Positions 1-5,104 of a DNA stretch of 5,104 nucleotides are shown in pieces. The notes beneath the pieces are model-generated. The model was given only the letters and a program-made list of their open reading frames with translations. It was not told the origin of the DNA and made no database searches. The stretch lies in the NCBI GenBank assembly GCA_002400895.1, contig NVRO01000021.1, positions 4,724 to 9,827 on the forward strand, read 5' to 3'. The stretch's first letter is position 1, and every line of letters begins with the position of its first letter. The translations under genes were made by a program, and so were the position numbers. The stretch is from Planctomycetota bacterium (GTDB lineage: Bacteria > Planctomycetota > UBA1135).

Positions 1-2219
1 CGCAAGAATTCCGCAAATTGAGTGGTGACTGCAGCGACTTTGTAGTCGAAGGAAGTCTCGCTCCAGTCGGTTTGCAAATCAGCGGCGGACAATTCCCACT
101 CCTGCTCGGAAGCCTGGTCGCTGCCATCTGCAAACCAGCGCAGGCGAACCTTGACAACCCAGGGCAAATCACCGGAGGTTTTGAGGTCGAACTCGTAAAG
201 AGCGCTGACCGCATGGCCGGACCCAATCTCGCCCGCATCAACCGCGTCATTTCTAAAATCCTGATCGGCGAGCGCACGGTTCTCATAACCGATTTGGCGC
301 CAACGAGACACTACCTCGGGATTGAACTCGACTTGAATCTTGACATCGCGAGCAATGGTTTGCATGGTTCCGATGAACCGCTCGACAAGAATGTGTTTGG
401 CTTCTTCGTAATCATCAATGTAATGACAGGAGCCATCGCCATGGTCGGCCAATCGCTCCAGAAACACGTCATTATGGTTGCCCATGCCAACGCCGATGGT
501 GGTTAAGTCGATTTTACGTTCAGCATAGAAACGCACCTTTTCAAGGATGCGTTGCTGATCGGTTTCGCCAGTATTGGCGACCCCGTCGGAGCAAAACACC
601 ACGCGGTTGACGGCACCTTCACGCCAGGCACTCTCGGCCAGCTCGTAGCCCATCAGCAATCCGGCTTCGGCATTGGTGGAGCCACCGATTTCAATCGACC
701 GCACTGCCTCCCGAATCCGCCAACGCTCACTACCCCTGGTCGGTTCCAGCTCAAGGCGAGCATGCGATTCGAAGCTGACGATGCCGACGGTGTCGTCATC
801 GCGCAACTGGTCGATCAGCAACTCGAGCGAGCGTTTAACCAATTCCATGCGCACTCCCTTGCGCATTGATCCGGAACGATCGACCACGAAGACCAGATTC
901 AACGGCTTGCGATTGCCGGCGGCGATTGCACGGGCCTTGATTCCGATGTTGAGCAGCTGCGGCAGATATTCGCCTTCACCCTGGCGGTGGGCATAGCGTG
1001 AGGGCGCCGAGTTGAGGTACACCGCAAAGTCCTGGTCAGCTGGAGCGCTCATCTCGAAGTCGAACCAGTTCAGAAACTCCTCGGTGCGAATCGCTGCTTT
1101 TTCCGGAACGTTGTTATTAACCAAATAATTGCGCGCCAACGCCCACGAGGCGGTATCCACATCCGCAGCAAAAGTGGAAAGTGCATCTTCGCGGGCTCTT
1201 ACCGCCGGGTTGTCTCCGTAGTAGCGGAAGAACATGTCCCGAGGGCTCTCGTGCGGACGACGATGAAGGTGACGAATCACTCCCTGGCCATGGTGATTGC
1301 GGCCGTAGCCGTCCCGCAGGTAAAAACGGGGGACTTTAAAGTCAAACTCGGAGTCGAACACCAGCTCATCGCCGAGGCCCAATTCCTCCTCGACTTCGTC
1401 GACGGCTACATTGTCAAAAGCATATCGACGGCGCAGAGCACCATCGGATTGGAGCAGTCCACGCGAAGTTGTCCCATTGGTAGCGACACCTCCGCGACCA
1501 CCACGGCCACCGTATTTGCCACCGGAGCGACCACCACCACCGCCGCCAATTCCGATAGCGGGACTACTCCCACCATCGGGAGTAGATGGAGTTGCCGACA
1601 ATCCACCCGTACTTGGTGCGCTTGGCGCTTTCGCAACAAGCAACTCACCAAGCCGGTCAGCCGCTGGCTGCTCTCCGCTATTTGCACCGATGTAGCCCAG
1701 AGTCCTGAGCTCCGAGCGCAAACCTGGCTCGGAAGCAGTTTTATCCAGCATACTTCTCCTCCGAGATTCCAATAACCGCTCCCGGGTGTTAGTCGCATCC
1801 TTTTCCTTACCACCCATCATCGTTGCCGAAGCGCTGGTCTCAGATTCGAATGCAGGAGACAAGAGCTCGGTATTTTTCTCGAGCAATGCAATCCCGGCGG
1901 CAACCATTACCGCTGCTGCAGCCCATCCGAAACGAGTCGGAAAGCGCAACAAGCGCCCGCTGCGGGGAATCTTAAAGTTGCCCGAATCCGGAGACGGGGA
2001 ACCGGCGGCGGCGGAAAGAGTTGCTCGTCGTTCCCGGCTAAGTTGGTCAGCCTTAGTTTCGGCCGCACCAATCATTTCGCGCAAATCTCTCAGTTGCTCC
2101 AGCTGGCTGCGCAGATTTGCATCCTCGGCCAGGGCGGCCTCCAGAACTTTGCAGCTGGCCGGGTCCAATTCCCCCATCAGGTAATCGGTTAATTGCTTGT
2201 TGATGTCTTGCTCGGTCAT
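1..2219 (-). CDS. Membrane-anchored vWA protein (YfbK-type, DUF3520) with N-terminal anti-sigma-like segment; 3' end off the window
   Basis: Read by translating the minus strand from the ATG at 2219; the frame stays open for 739 codons to the left edge. Residues 1-60 form a short helical bundle (LTDYLMGELDP near 10-20) like the sigma-binding segment of anti-sigma factors, but with a single Cys (23) and no HxxxCxxC zinc motif. Residues 97-113 are one hydrophobic span preceded by basic residues, so the N-terminus should be cytoplasmic and the remainder extracytoplasmic. A low-complexity linker follows (about 120-325), very Gly-rich at 225-244. Residues 327-405 match the vWF_N region (MFFRYYGDNP, STFAADVDTAS). 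The vWA domain (about 440-620) has a complete MIDAS: D447-R-S449-G-S451, T515 and D545. From about 635 the DUF3520 signature appears (IGYENRALADQDF, DAGEIGSGHAVSALYE). By family comparison roughly 40-50 residues are missing at the left edge. It lies 20 bp downstream of the ECF sigma gene, so it is probably that sigma factor's regulator. The domain calls are strong; the anti-sigma role is inferred. Confidence 0.93.
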   Translation of the reverse strand, partial: MTEQDINKQLTDYLMGELDPASCKVLEAALAEDANLRSQLEQLRDLREMIGAAETKADQLSRERRATLSAAAGSPSPDSGNFKIPRSGRLLRFPTRFGWAAAAVMVAAGIALLEKNTELLSPAFESETSASATMMGGKEKDATNTRERLLESRRRSMLDKTASEPGLRSELRTLGYIGANSGEQPAADRLGELLVAKAPSAPSTGGLSATPSTPDGGSSPAIGIGGGGGGRSGGKYGGRGGRGGVATNGTTSRGLLQSDGALRRRYAFDNVAVDEVEEELGLGDELVFDSEFDFKVPRFYLRDGYGRNHHGQGVIRHLHRRPHESPRDMFFRYYGDNPAVRAREDALSTFAADVDTASWALARNYLVNNNVPEKAAIRTEEFLNWFDFEMSAPADQDFAVYLNSAPSRYAHRQGEGEYLPQLLNIGIKARAIAAGNRKPLNLVFVVDRSGSMRKGVRMELVKRSLELLIDQLRDDDTVGIVSFESHARLELEPTRGSERWRIREAVRSIEIGGSTNAEAGLLMGYELAESAWREGAVNRVVFCSDGVANTGETDQQRILEKVRFYAERKIDLTTIGVGMGNHNDVFLERLADHGDGSCHYIDDYEEAKHILVERFIGTMQTIARDVKIQVEFNPEVVSRWRQIGYENRALADQDFRNDAVDAGEIGSGHAVSALYEFDLKTSGDLPWVVKVRLRWFADGSDQASEQEWELSAADLQTDWSETSFDYKVAAVTTQFAEFL

Positions 2220-2227
2220 GTTTTTTT

Positions 2228-2231
2228 CTCC
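2228..2231 (-). promoter_or_regulatory. Ribosome binding site of the vWA gene
   Basis: On the minus strand GGAG lies 8 nt before the ATG at 2219, separated from it by a run of seven A and one C. It sits in the 20-bp gap after the sigma factor stop codon (2240-2242). It supports both the chosen start of the vWA gene and its translation from a shared sigma/vWA transcript. Confidence 0.6.
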
Positions 2232-2239
2232 ATATTGCA

Positions 2240-2791
2240 CTACGCGGTAAATGCTCCCAGACGCCTGCTGAGGCGCCCCATTGCCTGATGCACCAACCAG
2301 CCAACGGTCCCTTGGGCAACGCCCAGGACCTCGGCTATTTCTCGGTAGCAAAGCCCACCGTGGATCTTGAGGCGCAAGGCCTCGCGCTCTTTTTCCGGCA
2401 AGAGGTCGAGCTCGCGCCCAATGATGGCACCGATCTCGGTGCCCTCTGCCAATTCATCAGGTGTAGGAGGCATCGGCATTGCCACTGCCCCGGCCTCGCG
2501 CGCTTCTCCACGGTTTTCTTTTTTCATCACGTCGTAACAATGATTGCGGCAGACTCGAAACAACCACGGGCCGAGCGACTCGAAACTACCGCTTTTCGGC
2601 GCAGCCCGTAAAAACCGCATAAAGGTCTCTTGTACCGCGTCTTCTGCCAAATCCGGGCTCCGCCGAAGCGTAGCAGCAAAGCGCAACAGTGGCGTTTGCC
2701 AGCGCTCGACCAGCACCTCGAAAGCATCAAAGTTGCCCAAATGGTATTGCTCTACCAATTCAACGTCAGTTGCAGTACTCAAGTCATTCAT
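2240..2791 (-). CDS. ECF-family RNA polymerase sigma-70 factor
   Basis: A 183-residue protein with the two-domain layout of extracytoplasmic-function sigma factors. Region 2 spans about residues 20-92. It includes the helix DLAEDAVQETFMRFLR (47-62), carrying the family's D-x-x-Q-E type core-binding motif, and the -10 recognition stretch PWLFRVCRNHCYDVMKK (75-91). A Pro/Met/Ala-rich linker (about 100-115) leads to region 4 (about 124-178). Region 4 begins LPEKEREALRLK and ends in a helix-turn-helix (YREIAEVLGVAQGTVGWLVH, 149-168) for -35 recognition. No region 1 or 3 is present, and the length is typical. It should direct RNA polymerase to a small regulon in response to an envelope signal. The gene directly downstream, 20 bp away, encodes a membrane vWA protein with an anti-sigma-like N-terminus, the usual place for a cognate regulator. 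The start at 2791 has only a weak purine stretch (AAAGAA) upstream. Confidence 0.95.
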   Translation of the reverse strand: MNDLSTATDVELVEQYHLGNFDAFEVLVERWQTPLLRFAATLRRSPDLAEDAVQETFMRFLRAAPKSGSFESLGPWLFRVCRNHCYDVMKKENRGEAREAGAVAMPMPPTPDELAEGTEIGAIIGRELDLLPEKEREALRLKIHGGLCYREIAEVLGVAQGTVGWLVHQAMGRLSRRLGAFTA

Positions 2792-2833
2792 CCGTTCTTT
2801 AATGGGACAACGACGCTCATGGCAATAGTTTGG

Positions 2834-4063
2834 TTATTTTTTAACTTTTATTCCGTGGCGGGCAAAAACAGCATCGCGATAGTCGAGTATTTGGCGCACG
2901 AAGGCGCGTTTTTCGACATAGGACCCCGGAAAGAAACTTCGCTTGAAGCCATACACCAGCAGGTCCGATACCTGTTTGGGGCGAAGTTTGAAGGCTGACA
3001 CCGCTTTGGCCCATTCATCAGTGGCGGTGGTTCGCGAAATCAGGCGATTGTCGGTGCAAATGGCAGTCGACAGGCGAGCCTTCAACATTTTCCCGAACGG
3101 ATGGTCGGACATTGAACGCAAATGCGGAATGGTTTGCATGTTGGAACTCAGACAAACTTCCAGAGTGATGCGACGGTCGGCGATGTAATGGCTGAGACGA
3201 TTGATGTAATCACGCTTGCGCTTGATTGTGGGGTCGGTCACATGAGAAACTGAATACAGCCAAGTGCCATGCCCGATACGGTCGGCATGACAATCGGTAA
3301 TCGCTTGAAAAATGGATTCCGGTCCATAGTCTTCACCGGCATGCACGGTTTTGCCGAGAAAGCCCTGGTGGGCCAGAGCGTAAGCCCGTTGGTGGTCGGC
3401 CGCCGGGTAGCCACCCTCCTTACCAGCCAGATCCACCCCACAAACCGGCAAACCATGCTGGTCACGCGCCCGCAGTGCAACCCGCACCAGGGCTTCAGAG
3501 GCCAAGCCGAACAACTGTTCTTCCGGCATTTCAGGAAAGGCTTCGAACATTGCCGAATAATTGCGCGAAAAGCTGGGCATAAAAAAGCGCATTGCGCACA
3601 CCAGGATACCGGCCCGAAATGGTGGTTCCGCAGCACTGACGACTGCCGGACGGTTGTTAAACAAACTTTCAGCGCGATCGATACCGCAGGCAACAGCCTG
3701 CAACACTTCGAGGGTAGAAAAGTTCGGGCTGGCATGAAGCTGAGGCGCAAAGCGAATCTCGATGTAGCGAACTCCCTCGTTCTGACAATCCACGCACAAT
3801 TCATAACTCGCTCGTTCCAGTGCTTCGGCATCCTGCAACACCGCACAGGTGAGAGCGAAGCCTTGCAGATATTCATCAAGGCTGCGGTAGTGTTGTTTAA
3901 AAACCTTCTCGAGTAATCCTCGCTCGGAGTATGCCGGCAACTTGACCCCGCGTTCACGCGCAAGCTCAATCAGAGTTGCGGGACGCAACGAGCCGTCAAG
4001 GTGCAGGTGGAGGTCACTTTTGGGAAGTTCGGCGAGGAGTTCTCGGGTAAGTTTCATCGGCAC
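2834..4063 (-). CDS. add: Adenosine deaminase (metal-dependent amidohydrolase family)
   Basis: Predicted to hydrolyse adenosine (possibly deoxyadenosine or a related aminopurine substrate) to inosine and ammonia in cytosolic purine salvage. The TIM-barrel metal and catalytic motifs are present in order. SDLHLHLDGS (16-25) supplies metal ligands H19 and H21. GVDLAGKE (209-216) lies in the substrate pocket. VHAGED (240-245) has metal ligand H241 and catalytic E244. RIGHG (262-266) has H265. LEVCLSSNMQT (301-311) and CTDNRLIS (336-343) follow, with metal ligand D338. The TDNR form replaces the more familiar TDDP but is, as I recall, found in some bacterial adenosine deaminases. At 409 residues it is longer than the usual 330-350, partly through extra sequence at about 160-185 and 271-293. 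Position 4063 is a GTG with GAGG 10 nt upstream; an ATG two codons later (4057) is the alternative start. The sigma factor gene follows after 42 bp on the same strand with no clear terminator between them, so read-through is possible. Confidence 0.93.
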   Translation of the reverse strand: MPMKLTRELLAELPKSDLHLHLDGSLRPATLIELARERGVKLPAYSERGLLEKVFKQHYRSLDEYLQGFALTCAVLQDAEALERASYELCVDCQNEGVRYIEIRFAPQLHASPNFSTLEVLQAVACGIDRAESLFNNRPAVVSAAEPPFRAGILVCAMRFFMPSFSRNYSAMFEAFPEMPEEQLFGLASEALVRVALRARDQHGLPVCGVDLAGKEGGYPAADHQRAYALAHQGFLGKTVHAGEDYGPESIFQAITDCHADRIGHGTWLYSVSHVTDPTIKRKRDYINRLSHYIADRRITLEVCLSSNMQTIPHLRSMSDHPFGKMLKARLSTAICTDNRLISRTTATDEWAKAVSAFKLRPKQVSDLLVYGFKRSFFPGSYVEKRAFVRQILDYRDAVFARHGIKVKK

Positions 4064-4080
4064 GCTAATCTAACCTCGCG
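4064..4080. promoter_or_regulatory. 17-bp divergent junction between deaminase and HAD hydrolase starts
   Basis: This is the whole space between the two start codons (23 bp if the deaminase starts at the ATG at 4057). It contains GAGG on the minus strand (4077-4074), which fits a ribosome binding site for the deaminase. On the plus strand TAATCT (4066-4071) lies 9 nt before the ATG of the hydrolase. That is the spacing expected for a -10 element driving a leaderless or nearly leaderless mRNA, and no Shine-Dalgarno sequence precedes this ATG. I see no convincing -35 for it. Promoter function is inference; the spacing is directly visible. Confidence 0.3.
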
Positions 4081-4740
4081 ATGACCAAAGACCTTGCTCC
4101 CATCCTGCTCCCTGGTCCGACTGCAATCCTGTGTGACTTGGGCATGGTCTTGGTTGATTTCGACCGCACCCGACTGCACCAAGGTTTCCCGAAAGTATTT
4201 TCGCGGCCATTTCCCTTGCCGAAGGAGAAACAACTCGACTGCTTGCGCCTGGATTTCGAGCAAGGAGTGCTGTCAACGGATGAGTTCTCCTCGGCAGCAC
4301 TTCAGTTGCTCGAACTACCTGGGGAAGCCCGCTCCGACTTGCGTCAGTTGTGGACCTCCATATTCACCCCCAACAAGGCAACCATTGCGCTGCTACGTCA
4401 GGCCGCCGCTCGTCCCGACACCTCGGTGGTGGTGGTGAGCGACACCGACCCGTGGTGTGAACACGCTTGCGCCAATCAATTCGGACTTGCGGATTTAATG
4501 CATGACGCGGTTTGCTCCTATCAGGAGGGAGTCAATTCAAAGCGGGTCGATGCCTCGATGTGGCTAAAGGCCGGTGAGCTTGCAAGCGCTCAACTCGACT
4601 CGACTCCGGGCACAATCATCGCCATAGATGACATTTCCGAACACCTTGATTGCGCCCTCGCGGCAAGAGCGGCCACTCATACCCATCTATTTACTTCTGC
4701 GGATCGCCTGGCAACGCTGCTGGTATCACTCGCCAGTTGA
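4081..4740 (+). CDS. HAD-superfamily hydrolase (YihX-like phosphatase)
   Basis: A 219-residue haloacid-dehalogenase-fold protein, probably a cytosolic small-molecule phosphatase of the HAD-IA/YihX type. Motif I is AILCDLGMVLVDFD (15-28) with nucleophile D19. The DLG-x-V-L-V-D form without an Asp two residues later is normal for YihX relatives. A helical cap follows (about 29-95), including the FEQGVLSTDEF stretch (59-69) resembling the F-x-x-G-x-(I/L)-(S/T)-x-(E/D)-x-F pattern of that family. Motif II is VVVVSDTDP (116-124) with S120. Motif III is near GVNSKRVD (150-157) with K154 the likely Lys. Motif IV is IIAIDDISEHLD (179-190) with acidic D183 and D184. An in-frame TAA shortly upstream leaves the ATG at 4081 as the first usable start. 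The substrate cannot be read from the sequence. Its divergent neighbour is an adenosine deaminase, which permits but does not prove a role in nucleotide or sugar-phosphate turnover. Its end overlaps the convergent gene by 15 bp. Confidence 0.85.
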   Translation: MTKDLAPILLPGPTAILCDLGMVLVDFDRTRLHQGFPKVFSRPFPLPKEKQLDCLRLDFEQGVLSTDEFSSAALQLLELPGEARSDLRQLWTSIFTPNKATIALLRQAAARPDTSVVVVSDTDPWCEHACANQFGLADLMHDAVCSYQEGVNSKRVDASMWLKAGELASAQLDSTPGTIIAIDDISEHLDCALAARAATHTHLFTSADRLATLLVSLAS

Positions 4741-5104
4741 ATCCGCCGCTGGTATCGCCAATAAGGTGTACCAGCCAGTGTCATGCAGGAGTTCCCGACC
4801 ATCATTTGACTCGAGGTCGACAATCGCAATTTCGTGGACGAAACCCGGTCGCAAGTCGCTCAATTGCAAGTGCACCGATAGACCATCGGACGAAGCTGAG
4901 ACTGACACCACTTGATGCTCTGCTTCATCGACCAGGGGCGACCCGTAGGTAGACCACTGGTGGTAGGTCCACGATCTGACCTTGAACTCGGCGGATTTCA
5001 GCGAATCCGGATTAATCGGTGAAGTAAAGGTGGTAATGAATCCGTTTGCTACTGCCTGTATTTCAAGCAGATCGAAGGGCACCTTGCCGGTCCAGCGCAT
5101 CCGC
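4726..5104 (-). CDS. C-terminal domain of a PVC-type large secreted dehydrogenase/cytochrome-like protein; 5' part off the window
   Basis: The frame is open from the right edge to a TGA at 4728-4726, giving about 125 residues of a protein whose N-terminal bulk lies outside the window. The piece opens with RWTGKVPFDLLEI and continues as a beta-rich domain: an FTSPINPDSL stretch, then SWTYHQWSTYGSP, SSDGLSVHLQLSDLRPG, and LLHDTGWYTLLAIP near the end. I recognise this pattern (R-x-T-G-K-x-P-F, then W-x-Y and Y-G-S-P, then a closing H-D-T/H-P-T-x-Y-Y-T-L) from the C-termini of large exported proteins of Verrucomicrobiota and Planctomycetota that carry glucose/sorbosone dehydrogenase-like propeller and cytochrome c-like parts. 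The catalytic or heme domains themselves are not visible here. The ATG at 5100 is internal, because the family motif starts at the codon before it and the frame continues to the edge. The stop codon lies inside the 3' end of the convergent HAD gene. Confidence 0.75.
   Translation of the reverse strand, partial: RMRWTGKVPFDLLEIQAVANGFITTFTSPINPDSLKSAEFKVRSWTYHQWSTYGSPLVDEAEHQVVSVSASSDGLSVHLQLSDLRPGFVHEIAIVDLESNDGRELLHDTGWYTLLAIPAADSTGE
4748..4775. repeat. Small inverted repeat just after the HAD hydrolase stop codon
   Basis: GCTGGTA (4748-4754) and TACCAGC (4769-4775) are perfect 7-bp inverted arms around 14 nt, inside which CC and GG could add two further pairs. In the HAD transcript this hairpin would begin 8 nt after the stop codon, where a 3'-end structure would be expected. 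No T-run follows it, so it is not a standard intrinsic terminator. The same bases encode protein on the minus strand, so the symmetry could be chance. Confidence 0.25.

Noticed and set aside
1480..1560. CCACC/CCGCC-rich tract that looks like a short tandem repeat
   Set aside because: It is the complement of Gly codons in the vWA linker. Unit length and order are irregular, and there are no spacers as in a CRISPR array or regular repeat array.
18..1775. Several plus-strand open frames across the left part (for example 18-506, 552-869, 1251-1775)
   Set aside because: They lie antisense to the continuous vWA frame, whose translation shows unambiguous vWF_N, MIDAS and DUF3520 motifs. The plus-strand translations show no recognisable domain, and several are Pro- or Thr-rich reflections of the Gly-rich linker.
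1406..1813. Minus-strand open frame of 135 codons inside the vWA gene
   Set aside because: It is in a different frame from the vWA protein, which is open throughout this stretch. Its Val/Ala-rich product is the shifted reading of the Gly-rich linker.
2834..2836. Possible terminator between the deaminase and the sigma factor
   Set aside because: The 42-bp gap contains no GC-rich inverted repeat followed by a T-run in the direction of transcription; the A-rich run is in the wrong sense for an intrinsic terminator.
3238..3969. Long alternative frames on both strands inside the deaminase (minus 3238-3969 and plus 3269-3916)
   Set aside because: The deaminase frame carries every catalytic motif over this interval. 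The alternatives show no domain and are expected shadows in GC-rich coding DNA.

Overview
The window looks like chromosomal DNA from a member of the PVC superphylum, most likely Verrucomicrobiota. The strongest pointer is the partial gene at the right edge. It encodes the C-terminal beta-sandwich tail that I associate with the large secreted sorbosone-dehydrogenase/cytochrome-like proteins of Verrucomicrobiota and Planctomycetota. An ECF sigma factor sitting beside a membrane-anchored von Willebrand A (vWA) protein is also common in that group. The phylum call is inference from protein style, not from a marker gene. Base composition is moderately GC-rich and even, coding density is very high, and I saw no mobile element, tRNA, rRNA or CRISPR array.

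Layout: most of the window is a run of three minus-strand genes, read right to left. An adenosine deaminase (4063 to 2834) is followed after 42 bp by an ECF sigma factor (2791 to 2240). That is followed after 20 bp by a very long vWA protein (2219 to beyond position 1). The vWA frame is open without interruption from its ATG to the left edge (739 codons). It carries an anti-sigma-like cytoplasmic helical segment, one membrane span, a long Gly-rich linker, the vWF_N region, a vWA domain with an intact MIDAS site, and most of the C-terminal DUF3520/YfbK-type domain. The plus-strand open frames across 1-2200 are shadows of this gene.

A HAD-family hydrolase (4081-4740) runs divergently from the deaminase with only 17 bp between start codons. 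It converges with the right-edge partial gene (5104 to 4726), and the two coding regions overlap tail-to-tail by 15 bp.

The sigma/vWA pair reads as a trans-envelope signalling module. The vWA protein probably holds the sigma factor at the membrane through its N-terminal segment and senses something outside the membrane through the vWA/DUF3520 part. The deaminase and HAD hydrolase look like nucleoside/phosphate metabolism genes. Their link to the sigma module is positional only. The families present are known; the points of interest are the domain fusion and the extremely compact gene junctions.
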